Part shown: positions 24,358-36,299 of the stretch, piece by piece | Numbering within the stretch: the first letter of the stretch is position 1 | Layout of the letters: every line of letters starts with the position of its first letter | NCBI GenBank assembly: GCA_947396885.1 | Contig: OX377201.1 | Coordinates: forward strand, 3,391,879-3,455,878 | Reading direction: 5' to 3' | DNA from: Heligmosomoides polygyrus polygyrus | Lineage: Eukaryota > Nematoda > Chromadorea > Rhabditida > Heligmosomidae | Length of the DNA stretch: 64,000 bases | Notes under the pieces: model-generated | Told to the model about the DNA's origin: nothing | The model's database searches: none | The model's input: only the letters and a program-made list of their open reading frames with translations | Position numbers and translations under genes: made by a program

Positions 24358-27300
24358 CTTCTTCTTCTTCTTCTTCTTCTTCAGCGTCTGTCCCGCTTCG
24401 TAGCGGAGTCCGCTATTCTGGTGTCATGACGCCACCTCTCCCGATCCAGCGCTAGATCAGGGTGGACACCAGTAACCTTCAAGTCCATATGTAACGTGTC
24501 AGACCAGCGCTGCTTCGGACGCCCTCTAGGCCGCTTTCCTATTACCTCGAAGTTAAGGCCTATCTTGCGGACGCTGTCCTCTTCTCCACGCGGAACGTGG
24601 CCGTACCATCGTAAGCGAGTTTCGCGCATCTTGTCCGCTATCGGCGCGACACCGAACTTCTGCCGAATGACATCGTTTCGGATGCGGTCCAGGCGCGTGA
24701 CTCCAGCCGTCCAGCGCAGCATCTTCGTCTCCATGACGCTGAGGCGCGTTTCAACCTCCTTGGTCGCAGGCCAACACTCAGCACCGTACATCGCTACCGG
24801 CCGGACGACTGCTCTGTATATCTTCGACTTCAAGCGCTCCGGTATCTTCCTATCGCAGAGCACCCCAGTCAACGAGCGCCACTTGGACCAAGCTGCACTC
24901 ACGCGTGAGTTCACTTCAATCATCAGATTGCCATCAGATGCTACTGCTGATCCCAGGTACTTAAAAACCGAAGTGCGTGGGAGCTCGATGCCGTTAACCT
25001 TGATGGAGCTGGACTCATTAACGTCCGTCGTTAGATACTCGGTCTTCTTCACGTTCAGTCTGAGTCCAAAACACTTCAAGCGATCACACCAAGCTTGCAC
25101 CTCTCGCTCGAGTTCACCTTTATTTTCGCTAGCGAGCATTACGTCATCAGCATAAAGCAGTGTCCAGGGGACTGGCTTCTGAAGATCTCATGTAATGGCG
25201 TCCATCACGACAACAAAAAGGAGTGGGGAAAGCGCAGAACCCTGGTGCACCCCGACAGAGATGGGGAACTCCATCGAGGTTCCGGCTGCAGCTTGCACTC
25301 GACTCTTTGGAGAAGAGTAGAGGATTCGCACCCACTCTATGAGCTCCTCAGGAACTCCATTTCGTCGCAGGACGTACCATATCACTTCACGCGGTACGCG
25401 GTCAAAGGCCTTCTCTAGGTCGAGGAAGGCGATATGCACTGGCTTCTGTTTCTCGCGATGCTTCTCTATCAGGAGGCGGGCGGCGTGTATGGCATCAATG
25501 GTGCCACAGCCAGCCACGAAGCCGCACTGATTGCTGGAAAGCTGGACGATGTCCCGAATTCGACCATCGACAATTCGCTCAAAGATCTTCATGCTATGCG
25601 AAAGCAAGCGAATCGGACGGTAATTGGAGCAGTCCGCAGGACTGCCCTTCTTCTTCCAGATCGGAATCGTCGTACTGTTGTGCCAACACTCCGGTACTTT
25701 CTTCTCCTTTACTACCTTGTTGAAGAACTCAGTCAACCACTCAGGAGGATACCAGAGCTTCGACTTCCAAACATCGGCTGCCAGATCATCCGGCCCTGTC
25801 GCCTTACCGGGCTTCATCTTCTTCAGAGCCGCTTTTGTTTCCTCCACGGTGATCTTGTGAACGGGACCGTGAACAGAAGCCACAGAAGGGATGGCCGGAT
25901 GAGGAAATCCATAGTGGAAATTTCCTCAAAGTAATCACGCCATCGCTTCAGCGCCTTTTTGCGGTCTGTCAGAAGATGACCGCTCTCATCATTGATGCCA
26001 ACAAACTTTTCAATGTCCTCGGATTGGCGATGGCGGGTCTTAGCAAGTCGGTACAAATACCGCTCACCATCGCGCGATTCGAGCTTTCGGTAGACATCAC
26101 CATAATGAGTGCTTTTCGCAACAGCCACGGCTTACTTTGCAGCCTTCTTCGCCTTCTGATACTCCTGCCAGTTGTCGGCTGTTCTGTCGCCGAGAAACAC
26201 GTGATAGAGCGACTTCTTCTCTCGAACTTTTGCTTTCACGTCATCTGTCCACAGCCACGCCTGCTTTTCGACCTTGCGTCGTCCAGGCACCGTGATGCCG
26301 AGCTCCAACCTTGCAGCTTCACGTATCGCGTCGGCAGCCTTCTTCCAAGTTTCGTCGACAGTTGTGACTGTCGGTAACCGCACGCGAGAAATCACAGCTG
26401 CTTCCTTCTCTCTCATTCGCCACCACTTGATTCTCGGTGCACCGCATCGCTCGATCTGCTTCAGCCTCGGAGGGACAATCTTCAGAGTGCAGATCAGCGG
26501 TCGGTGCTGTGGGGCGACCGTCTCATACGGCACGATCTTCGCGTCTGTGACAAGACTTCGGTCTCGATCCTTCACAAGGACGAAATCTATCTGAGACTTG
26601 GAGTTCCCACTATAGTATGAGATGAGGTGGGAGTCGCGTTTACGAAATACGGTGTTCACTATGGTGAGGTTATGCGATTCCGCATATTCAAGGATACGCT
26701 CACCATCGGCGTTACGCGACCCGTAACCGAATCCACCATGACAGCTGTACCCGTCTTTCGTCGCGCCGACGTGCCCATTAAGGTCACCAGCGACTACGAT
26801 GACATCTTTCGACGGCACCTCTGCTGTCTTCTCATCAAGCAGGCTCCAAAACTCATCCTTGGCTTGATCGGAGCAGCCAGTCTGCGGAGCATACGCAGAG
26901 AAGAAGTGGTAGAGTCGCTCCTTAGCGGCGACAACGATCTTCATCAACCGATCGTTAAAGCGTTCGACACTTACAATCGAGTCACGAAATCGTTCGGAGA
27001 CGATGACTCCAACTCCACTGGTGGTCCTGGGACTTCCACATAGAACGGCCTTGAAGCCTCGTCCTATGTCCCTTGACTTGCGGCAAGACCACCTCGTCTC
27101 CTGCACCGCACAGAAATCAACTCTTCTACGCTCCAGTGCTTCAACCAACTCGCACGAGCGACCCGTTAACGTACCCACATTCAGCGTTGCCACGCGGGTC
27201 CTGCTTACGTTACGGGACTTTCGGACTAGCTCAGTTGCCCCCCGATGCCGTCCTCGCATCAGGGACCCTCGCATACTTCTCACACTCGCCGGGCTCTGCG

Positions 27301-27499
27301 AGTGCGCGTCGGCTCCCGCGGACGCCGTAGCACTATCTCGAGAAACTTGAACTGTCATCAACCATGTGATGTGACATGGGTCTTCGTAGGCCGGCCTGTC
27401 ACAAGGGCCTGTCGCCTGCATTCGAATGTCCGTGCTTAGCTTAGCTCGCAGAGCGAGCAGTTTCCAGTGGCACCACGTGGAGGAACGGACATCGCCACC
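24358..27499 (-). mobile_element. Full-length RTE-clade non-LTR retrotransposon
   Basis: A 3.1-kb element on the minus strand, bounded by an exact 16-bp duplication (gattctctggctcatt at 24342-24357 and 27500-27515). Its 3' end is a (GAA)n tail at 24358-24382. It encodes an AP-type endonuclease followed by a reverse transcriptase, the RTE arrangement, and has about the usual RTE length. An intact duplication and full length point to a fairly recent insertion. It landed just beyond the tail of an older RTE copy. Confidence 0.93.
24381..27421 (-). pseudogene. RTE endonuclease-reverse transcriptase, broken by two stops and a frameshift
   Basis: The endonuclease part (about 27200-26450) shows ATLNVGTL, QETRW, AYAPQTG, VAGDLNGHVG, SQIDFVLV and QHRPL, the exonuclease-endonuclease-phosphatase motifs. 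The reverse transcriptase part has KATGPDDL, FLDLEKAFDRVPRE, GVHQGSALSPLLF and the catalytic YADD at 25154-25143, then the RTE C-terminal motif LRWYGHV and GKRPRGRPKQRW. In-frame stops occur at 26134-26132 and 25190-25188 and a frameshift near 25900. So the copy is nearly whole but not functional. The first Met used is at 27421; the true start is uncertain. Confidence 0.9.
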
Positions 27500-27524
27500 G
27501 ATTCTCTGGCTCATTCAATCGGGC

Positions 27525-27590
27525 CAAATACGCATTTAATTCGCTCCAGACCTATTGGTCGAATGCGTGGCGCATCTCAAAAAGGAATTG
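27525..27590 (+). repeat. SINE 3' fragment
   Basis: Short piece ccaaatacgcatttaattcg through gaatgcgtggcgcatctc beside the RTE 5' end. Confidence 0.65.
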
Positions 27591-27728
27591 ATTGTAGGCG
27601 AGCTTGATCTTCATTATCCCTATCTAGCGATGATTCAGAGGTCTCCTGTACCTCCTTAATCTGGAAAGACCGTTCCAAAACCGCCAATTTTTACTTGAAA
27701 TACTGCCGGTACTCTGAAATGGGTCACC

Positions 27729-27890
27729 AGGCGCCAAATCCATCAAAGACTTACAGCAATTTAATAGAGAAAATACAGCGAAATCCCTGATTGCGCGGCT
27801 AGAATGTTTCACCGTAAAACCGTTCTATCAGGAATTTCGGCAGCATTTTCACCGTTAGATTGCTGTAAGTCGTAGATGAATCCGGCCTCA
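27729..27890. mobile_element. Palindromic MITE, ggccagattcatcaa ends
   Basis: Diverged relative of the 7.07 kb copy: catcaaagacttacagcaat against attgctgtaagtcgtagatg. Confidence 0.75.
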
Positions 27891-28599
27891 GAAAGTGGAG
27901 CTGCTCCAATGTCCAGAGGGAACGGCCTTACACAATACGCTGCTGCTTCAGCCTTCAAGAAAACACTGGTTCCTGGAACGCTTAATTCAACCAGAAAACA
28001 AGTCATTATCGCTGCATGTGGTCCACCTGTTCGGCAGGCGGTTGCCAAGTAGCAGAATCGGAAGAACTCGAGGCGACGACGCTCGAAGTAACTAATGAAA
28101 TTCCTCCCTGATGATATCTATGTGTCAGAGAAGTCGGGCACACGGCAACGACGACAAAAACAGCACGACGAGAGCGAGACGGGCTCACGCGAGTTAGAGG
28201 ATCTTGGACTTCTTCCACCTCCTGGAATCCGCTGAGGGATGAGTGCGCTCTTCTGGCGGGGAGTGTGGTGCCTTCAGAATTCTCAGGGAAGACTCAGTGT
28301 TTTCAGCAGATTGTTCTGGTTGCTATCAGATGAGATGGCAGATAATCTGACAGAACAGCACGTCAGCTCTTCCGACAGCTGTAGAGACGATGGGCCCAAT
28401 GAACACAAAGTATGTGTCGCCCAGGAGTATATGTTAAATTTTACCAGTAAATTTTTAACAAGTATTTTTTAACCAAAATTTTTGCTTTAAATTCGGTAAA
28501 TTCCTTAAATAAAATTTCTTTTAGATGCAGCCAATTTGGCCGTATTTTAATATGTCAAATCCAGCTCTGTTTCTTTATTGATTTTGTATACTGTAAAAT
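27891..28599. other. Unassigned sequence
   Basis: No gene or matched repeat. Confidence 0.4.
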
Positions 28600-28708
28600 T
28601 TCAAAAAAGGTGAGTAAAATGTCGTTAATGCAATTTAACGTAATTTTTTCGCATTTTTTTAAACGAAAAATGCCGGAAAATCGTTTATCGTTAAATGCAC
28701 ACCCTTAG
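28600..28708. repeat. cgttaa-rich repeat ending gtgcacacc
   Basis: Contains many cgttaa words and ends cgttaaatgcacaccc; related to three other copies. Confidence 0.5.
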
Positions 28709-28711
28709 TGT

Positions 28712-28930
28712 TGACCCGTTGTAGCGAAGTCAGCAGTGGGCGATAATTCAAGCTGCACCAGAAATTGATTTTTGGTTCCATTTATTTTCACGCCCAGGTC
28801 AGCCAAAATTCGCTAATTTTCGAAATGGCTACAGCAAGCCATTGCATCAGCCGCGAAGGCAATACTGCCTCTAAGTAGAATGCGTGGCGCACCCCATGAA
28901 AATCGATTGATGCCCTCCATCATCCTTTCT
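28712..28930 (+). repeat. SINE copy, degenerate
   Basis: Head cgttgtagcgaagtcag and tail agaatgcgtggcgcacc through ccatcatcctttctt. Confidence 0.65.
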
Positions 28931-29101
28931 TCTTCTGCCTGCTGGAAAGCGTCGTTAAAGACGATACATTTATTATTTACTTAGTTTAACTCGTTTTGAT
29001 GACTTCATACAGTTTTGTTGATAGTTGTTTTAGATGCAGTTTGTTAACCGTATTTGAATTGTTTATCTGCGTGGCTCTCCACGTACAAAATAAATAAATA
29101 A

Positions 29102-29292
29102 ATATGTCGCAAAAGTGGGCAGCATTAGGAGGTGGGAACACACCAGCCAATTAGGTCGCATCTTATGGGCCTGACAGGGCCTGTATGGTCGGTACCCTAA
29201 TTGGCTGGCATACGTTCGGTTGGTTCTCTGATTGGTTATGATTGACTGGTGCGCTCTTACCTTCCAATGCTGTCCACCTTCGCGACACGAAC
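29102..29292. mobile_element. Foldback MITE, same family
   Basis: Left atatgtcgcaaaagtgggca, right ctgtccaccttcgcgacac. Confidence 0.82.
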
Positions 29293-29669
29293 CTTAAAGT
29301 ATTTTTTCTTTAGGAAAGTTGCTTCAAACACTTAAGTTACAGCTAGAAGGGTAAGTCCTACACCACTGCATCTAAGCATGTTGCGGCCACATCTGAAGTA
29401 GAATTTTCGGGTAAATTCAACTCATTTTAATCCAATGAATATCTGGCTCCTCTTACTTTATATGGTCACAAGATGAAAAAACATGAAAACTGGCCGATTT
29501 ATTTATTTACGTGTTTATTTATTCACGAAAAAGTGCGGTTATATAGAGAATATCCAAGATATAACAGAGACACGTTAAGAGGAAGAAAAAATATCATAAA
29601 ACGGGTTGAAAACAAAAGCAATTGGTAAATAGTGCAAAAAATAAAGACCAATATTAAAAGCATTAAACC

Positions 29670-29935
29670 GGACGATTGTAGCGCAGTAAGAGGAGGCGCC
29701 AGCTGTCGTAAGCACTACGAATCGATTCAAGTTTCGAGTGCTGTCTATAACAGCCAAGCTTTCTAAACCTTTAGAGTCGGCAGATTTGTGCCAACATTGT
29801 GATGCTGAAGGACATTATGCCTAGAGGCTGACATAGCAAGTCATTTTACTAGTCAGAGACGCCTCAAACGCGCTTCACAAATCCGGCAGTAGTAGAATAC
29901 ACGGCGCATCCCACATAGAGACTTATTGAGCACGA
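29670..29935 (+). repeat. SINE copy, degenerate
   Basis: Head gattgtagcgcagtaagagg and tail tagaatacacggcgcatccc. Confidence 0.7.
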
Positions 29936-30153
29936 TTGCATGACTTCGTGTAATACGATAAATACTAAAATAAATGATAAAAATTCAGACTTTAGACGTT
30001 TTTTTTCAACCTTTCCATTATCATTCCTTACAGTATTACTAGAATCTGAAGTGCTCCAGGTCTGCAATTACGTCTCCACATCACATTTGACGGCATAGTG
30101 AAACTGCAGCAGGAGGGGCTATCTTTTACGAAGTCATAGAATTCGTTTCGAAC

Positions 30154-30262
30154 CAGGGGTGCACACAAAATTCTGTGCGTTAAATTTTTTTAACGAAATT
30201 TTTTAACGGAAAATTTTCGTTAAATTTCCGGTAAATCGTTAAATTTCGTTAAAAAACGCCAT
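30154..30262. repeat. cgttaa-rich repeat starting aggggtgcac
   Basis: aggggtgcacacaaaattct then repeated cgttaa and aacgaaa words. Confidence 0.55.
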
Positions 30263-30629
30263 TAGCTGCAAATCATTATTTCAAGTGAAAAAAATCGAGG
30301 AAAACCTTCTACGTTTCATATTCAAGAGATCAACAGCTAAAGTTCAAGGAATGTAGTGTAATACTACAATGTAAATTAATCAATTGAACATCAACAAACA
30401 TAAAAAATAGAGAAGCTCTCAGCAAAAAATTACTCACAGTTGTGGAGTAAGAACAGCTATGGATTTATCATTGATGATGACCACCGACAGGGCATCTTAA
30501 AATGTGTCACCAGGCACAACCCGGATTCCCTCTTCCCTCCTTTCCTAGTTCTTTGCGAAACTGTTCTGTGTGACTGTTCTACGAGCATATACAATCTCGA
30601 TGCGGGCACCAGCCCGCTAGTGCAGAAAG

Positions 30630-30899
30630 GATAAGGATAAAGGACGGCGTTACTCAATACCTTCTGGGATGCGCTAGCGCATTCTACTTCTACGGGATGT
30701 CGTGGAGGCGACATGAATGTGTATTTGGCCAGCCGATGAACAAGTCAGTGCTCTATCCTTCCCAGACAAGTCTAGTACCAATTCACCGACCCCGGAGGGA
30801 TGGAAGGCTTGGTTGGCTTGGGCGGGAAATCCGGACCAGGAATCTGGTATCGGGTGCACGCGACAGTCGCGCCTCCTCCGACTGCGCTACACGTGCCCA
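30630..30899 (-). repeat. SINE copy with 12-bp target duplication
   Basis: Full copy; tagtgcagaaag at 30618-30629 and 30900-30911. Confidence 0.95.
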
Positions 30900-31355
30900 T
30901 AGTGCAGAAAGAGTTAATAAAAAATACAATTAAAAGCCCATCCGTGGCATGAAAGCCCATCAGTGGCATGTTAACGCGTTGTCAAACACATGATTTTCAA
31001 GTGCTTGGTGTGTGGGACCAATCCATTTTTTAGCAACGTCGGGACCATGATGCGGCATCGTGTCACACCGTCCCACACTGCCGAAAAGGTGTGACACGTC
31101 ATCAACGTGTTAACGTTCGCGATAAATAGCTTTTCTAATTTTTGTTATTAGCATTTTTCTAAAATCTTTAAATACGTCCAGCAGCCGAAAACATTATCTC
31201 CGTCTCCACTGTTCTAGGTGGCTGGCAAACGTATTCTGGGACAAACAACGCCAAGTGAGGAGAGGCATATCTTATGAGGGGTTAGATCAGTACTTAGTGG
31301 TTTCGTTGACGTGCTTGCTGGCTCGGCGAAGAAATTTCTAGCTCCAAAATGCATT

Positions 31356-31627
31356 GAAGGATAAGGATAAAGGACGGCGTTACTCAATCCCCTTTGGGAT
31401 GCTCCACGCATTCTACTTCTAAGGGATATCCTGAAGGCGATTTGATTGCGTATTGGGCCGTAAAATGACTTGCGGTAGCCAGCCGATGAACAAGTCAGCG
31501 CCCTTTCCTTCCCAGACAACTCTGGTATCAATTCTCCGACACTGGAGGGATGGAGGGTTTGGTGGCCTGAGCGGGAAACTGGTATCGGGTGCACGCGAGC
31601 ATCTCCTTCGACTGCTCTACACGTGCC
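31356..31627 (-). repeat. SINE copy with 12-bp target duplication
   Basis: Full copy; ccaaaatgcatt (31344-31355) and ccaaaacgcatt (31628-31639), one change. Confidence 0.9.
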
Positions 31628-31732
31628 CCAAAACGCATTATTTCCAAAAAGCCAAACAAATTCATGAAAATATTAAAATATTCTTGCTGACAACAATAGT
31701 TTCTTCAAGAGCAGTCCTAATCGGGGGGATGA

Positions 31733-31886
31733 GAGGTGATAAACTCACTGAGAAAAACGTCCGTTAAAAAATCCGTTAAATTTCTAAAAATTCCCGTTAA
31801 ATCGTTAAGCCAGATTTTACCGAAAAATGCCGTTAATTCGTTAAATTCGTTAAATCGTTAAACGTTAAATGTGCACCCCTGTTTCG
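31733..31886. repeat. cgttaa-rich repeat ending gtgcacccct
   Basis: Starts gataaactcactgagaaaaa; ends aaacgttaaatgtgcacccc. Confidence 0.6.
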
Positions 31887-31928
31887 AACCCTGCTGCTTG
31901 TGTAGAACATAAGTGATTGTAACAAAAT

Positions 31929-32212
31929 GATAAAGGATAAAGGTCGGTGTTAGTCAATCTCTCTTGGAATGCGCCACGCAATCTACTTCCTCAGGATGTG
32001 GTGGAGGTAATCTGAACGTGTATGTGTGTTGGCTATAGAATTGCGAATTGCGATGGCCAGCAGATGGGCAAGTCGCTGCTTTATCTTTCTCAGACAGGTC
32101 TGGTGACAAATCGGGGATCGACAGCTTGATTGGCCTGGGTAGGAAATCCGAACCAGAAACCTGGAAACGAGTGCATGCGACAGCTGCCACCTCGCCGACT
32201 GCGGTACACAGG
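31929..32212 (-). repeat. SINE copy
   Basis: Tail inverse tgataaaggataaaggtcgg to head gccgactgcggtacac; moderately diverged. Confidence 0.85.
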
Positions 32213-32215
32213 CCT

Positions 32216-32456
32216 TATAAAGGAGAAAAGACGGCCTTTACTCAATCTATTTTGGGATGCGCCACGTATTCTACTTCTACGGGATGTCGTGGAGGCAGCT
32301 TAAATGCGTATTTGGTCACACAATGACCATTTCACCGATCACGTAGGCACGGAGGGATGGAAGGCTTGGTTGGCCTGGGCAGAAAATCCGAACCAGGAAC
32401 CTGGTATCGGGTGCATGCGACAGCCGTCATCTCCTCCAACTGCGCTCACGCGCCTA
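32216..32456 (-). repeat. SINE copy, adjacent to the previous one
   Basis: Body gggatgcgccacgtattcta to head caactgcgctcacgcgcc, with an internal deletion. It follows the previous copy almost directly in the same orientation. Confidence 0.85.
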
Positions 32457-33145
32457 CGGGCCCGATACTGATATTGAAATTAATTCAAAAAAAGTATAGC
32501 AAATATAAGACCACCCTCCCTGAGTACTAAAATAGTAGGCTTGAACACGCAGCGTTTTAAACTGTAATCATGGAGGGAGAACGAGGAACGAGAAGAATCT
32601 GATCTAATTTTAGCACAACATCAGGCTTCTCGGAGATACTTCTGGAAACTCCTCGATCATAACAACGGATTACTGAGCTGTGAACAACGTCTTACACTTG
32701 CACTTCCAGGTGCAGCGAATTGCCTCAGCAGATGTCTGTTGGATGTTACACCTCGTCGTCGCACTTCGCTTGAATACAGCCGCATTGCCTGGAGACACTC
32801 TGCACAGCCTCCTTGACAGGCGGAACCGATACGGAGGGGGGGGGGGGGGTGTAGAGTGGAGCCCCGCAAGGCTTCCTCGGCCATCGTCAACTTCAGATTG
32901 TTTATTTCCGAACAGCAACAGCTGCCCGCAGAACGCTTTCAGCGTTGTCTTCGGTGTGATCTTTACTCCGACACCATTCGAGGATATGATGACTGTTGAT
33001 GACTGGTAACGACAGGGGGAGGGATCTTAGATGAAAGACATGCATTCTACTTCTAGTCGACGTCGTGCAACTTCACCGTAGAAACCAGAATACACTCAGT
33101 GTTTTATGCTTTACGCTGAAACCAACGACTTTATCAGTGGAAGCT
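32457..33145. other. Unassigned sequence with a G run
   Basis: Overlapping short frames around 32657-33009; poly-G at about 32837. Confidence 0.4.
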
Positions 33146-33372
33146 TGTAACACAGTCTAAGGAGGCGTTGGTCTTGCGTGTACCCCAAGTCGAAGTTCTT
33201 AATTCGATTCCCACCCAGGCCAACCAGGCTTATTACCACCCTTGGGCCAATGAATTGCTTCTGGACTTGTCTGGGAAGGATGAAGCACAGGCTTCTTCAC
33301 GGCTGGCCACCAGAAGCGACAGTAATTTCTTGTAGAAGCATGGCTCATCCCCAAAAGGGATTGACTAACTAC
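33146..33372 (+). repeat. SINE copy, degenerate
   Basis: Head cttgtaacacagtctaagg, body ggccaaccaggcttatt, tail ggctcatccccaaaaggg. Confidence 0.7.
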
Positions 33373-33589
33373 GATCTATATCCTGATACCGGGCAAAACG
33401 TTCTTCTACCAGGCATACTAAGTGCGCACTCCTAGCATAATCAATCAGATCCCGAAATATTGATCGGTATTGATCGCATGATCCACATTTTTTACTTATC
33501 CTTGACTTAATGCAGCAACCACATTATTCCTAGAAGCCCCACCTCAGAGAGAGAGAGACTATCAAAGACTGGCAATATCAATAGTCCTG

Positions 33590-33727
33590 AGGCCAGATTC
33601 ATTAACCGCTTACCGCCCTCTAACAGTGAAAATACCACCAAACCCCCCGACATGACATTCATCCAGCACCAGGTATAGCGGTATTTTCACTGTTAGAGGG
33701 CGGTATCCGGTTGATGAATCTGGCCCC
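33590..33727. mobile_element. Palindromic MITE, same ends, different interior
   Basis: ggccagattcattaaccgc and gttgatgaatctggcc bracket arms with accgccctctaacagtgaaa, unlike the 7.07 kb interior. Confidence 0.85.
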
Positions 33728-34350
33728 TGATGACTAGATTGACTTTGTTTGCTTACATATCGTAAAGCAGTCAGCAACACTCATATCTGGTCGATCGATA
33801 TTCATCATATAGGTAAACTAGCTACTGTGACCCCCGAGCGGCCATTAATATTGCGCCGACGAACTGAAAGAGGTACAGGCAGGACAAAAGACAGGTGTAA
33901 TACTTCTGCTCTATGCCGAGCTAGGTGGATAGTCACCCACAAAGGAGTTGACTAACGCTGAGCCTTTACGGTCAGCAGATTTTTCGGGCTAGATCGTGAG
34001 AAGAAGGCCAAACAGCAACGGGTTTTCGTGCTGGTGCCTCGATTTCTGGAAACGACGCATTTCGTGAATGGAAGCACTTAATCTGCTGTCGCCGCAGCAG
34101 TTTGGCTGACTAGCTAATGGCAAGTTTGACGTCAAATCCGCCACTTAATGGTGCTATACACCGAGTTGGACCAAATTCATCAACGATCGAACTAGCCTTG
34201 GGGTATGTGGAGTAGAAGTAGGGGAGAAACTTACCCATATCGTGGCATTTACCATGTACCTTACCCATCCATGCGCGGGTATATTGCTAAGTGTAGGATG
34301 TTCAAAAACTCTGTGGTGTATTCCCACATATCTACGAGGATTTCCGCATG

Positions 34351-34532
34351 TATCCTAATCGGGAGGGAGCAACCGTAAAGTGTCGGATGCGTGCGTCATC
34401 CCATAGCACAGAACCACATTCTCTGAATTTAAATAAAAGCCTTCGCTTGATGGAAAGGCACCTGAAGGTGTCATAGAAGCCTAAGCAAGAGATTATAGAT
34501 TCAAATCACAACATACCCCTCCGATTAGGATA
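34351..34532. mobile_element. MITE with tatcctaatcgggaggg ends
   Basis: tatcctaatcgggaggg and acccctccgattaggata; interior aagccttcgcttgatgg resembles the copy at 8.3 kb. A third partial copy ends at about 11645. Confidence 0.78.
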
Positions 34533-34593
34533 GATCCTGATTTCCTTACCTTTTTCCCGACATTTAATGCATCTGACACCAGAAGGGCAGTTG

Positions 34594-34678
34594 AGTCTGG
34601 GCGGGAGACCCGAACCAGAAACCTGGATATCGCGTGCACGCGACAGACGGCACCTCTTTCGACTGCGCTACACGCACC
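34594..34678 (-). repeat. SINE tRNA-head fragment
   Basis: Inverse of the head, ccgaaccagaaacctgg to gactgcgctacacgcacc. Confidence 0.75.
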
Positions 34679-34887
34679 TGACGGTAGGTAACGGTGTTAA
34701 TTAACCTTCCTCTAGGATGGACCACACATATGTATACGCTACTGTGGAACAGTTGATTAAACCGATGTTACCCTAATTAAATTATGTCTTTTAATTAAAT
34801 TTTCGACGTGTTCTACAGTTATACAAGGGAGTTTATACAAAAGCCTAAAAATAGTGGATCAGGACATATCCGTTTGCTCAAAAAACG

Positions 34888-35088
34888 CGTCCATGTCGTG
34901 AATGCGGACAGCGCTGGAGAGGTTTGAGGTCAATCATAACCAATCGGAGAGCTGATCAGGCATGCGCTGGCCAATCAGAGCATCCATCGTGCACACCTTC
35001 TCTGGCTGATATGCCCTTTCGATGCGGTCTGATTGGCTTGTGCGTCTCAAGCTCGCAATGCTGCCCATTTTCGAAACTAGGACACTAC
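34888..35088. mobile_element. Foldback MITE, same family
   Basis: Left ccatgtcgtgaatgcggaca, interior tcaatcataaccaatcgg, right aatgctgcccattttcgaaa. Confidence 0.75.
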
Positions 35089-35269
35089 CTAATCAAATCG
35101 TTCACCATGACAACCAAGAAGGCGGGTTCGAGTCCTAGGTGAGGTCGAATTTTTGCACACTCGCTACTCAGGATAAGGAATTCCATTTACATTATCACAT
35201 AGCAAACACAAAAAAATCGAAGCTAGGGGAAAAATTTAAAAAATCGTAGATACCTCACTCTGGCTGACG

Positions 35270-35345
35270 TGCACATTTGGTGCGCCCTGACTGGCTTGCC
35301 CCTTCCCCTCTCACCTTCCAATGCTGCCCACATTCCCGACTAGTG
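35270..35345. mobile_element. Half copy of the foldback MITE
   Basis: Right arm only (ccttccaatgctgcccacat); a still shorter piece recurs at 35478-35508. Confidence 0.6.
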
Positions 35346-35508
35346 CAAAAAATGGTTCAAAAAGAATTTCTTAAAACATAAAAAGAGAAAATTTATGAGA
35401 GGAACAATGATATGCTGAAATTAGTCTATGTCAACAAAACATAAACCATTGAAGAGCTGAAGAACTCCAATAAATCCTTCCGATGCTGCCCACATTCCCG
35501 ACCAGTGT

Positions 35509-36299
35509 AAAAGAAATGGTTGGAAACAATCGATTACTACTCTTGGAAACGTTTAAACCAATTTTTTATTAATTCACTAAACGTATGACGTAGAGCAATG
35601 TAGCCTACTGCAGAAGGAGGTGGGCGACGAAGACAATGGATGGGTGGAGGAGGATGTCCTTCTCTCCGGCAGTCAACATCGTCAATTCCGCAACAAACGA
35701 GTCAATGAGTGAGAGCTTAAGTGAAAGCTGTTTTTCCCTTCGAGACAGAGGAGCCTCGGAGGGAAACTTCCAGAAAGTCCGGCTGAGTAGAGTGTCGTTC
35801 TAGGAGAATTGGGGATAGGGAGTTGAACTCCACATGGGAAGTGGGAACTAATTGTTGACGGTGACCCGGTGCTCTACAGAGCCGAGACAAACGACCCACA
35901 ACACCTGCGAAGATCAGCCGGTGGCCGGGTACTGCAGAGCCACGTCTACTTTTCAGCTTTCACTGCGTTGTGCTCTTTGTCTGCCAGTCAGGTGCTGGCT
36001 CGTGCTGGCTAGAAAATGTCATGAATTATTGGCTCTGGAGTCCGGGCTTCCGCTGTCAAGAGTCCGAAGGAAGTCGAACAAATCGTAGGAAATCGCACTG
36101 GAGTACCTCATTCAACATGCAGGCGCGTGTAAAAGAGCACTAATCCGTTTGTTTCTTTTTGAATCTGTGCCACCGGTCGTTCGTCCGCGCAAAATTGGAG
36201 GCCGCTGATGTACACCGCAACAAGAAAACGAAGTCAACCAACCAATCAATACTGCCTGTCGGGCTATAATTGCAACAGGACTTACTAGGAAAGGTTTTC
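35509..36299. other. Unassigned sequence
   Basis: No gene or matched repeat before the foldback arm. Confidence 0.4.

Noticed and set aside
24496..25155. 219-codon plus-strand frame
   Set aside because: Antisense shadow of the RTE reverse transcriptase; the same applies to plus frames at 25434-27439.
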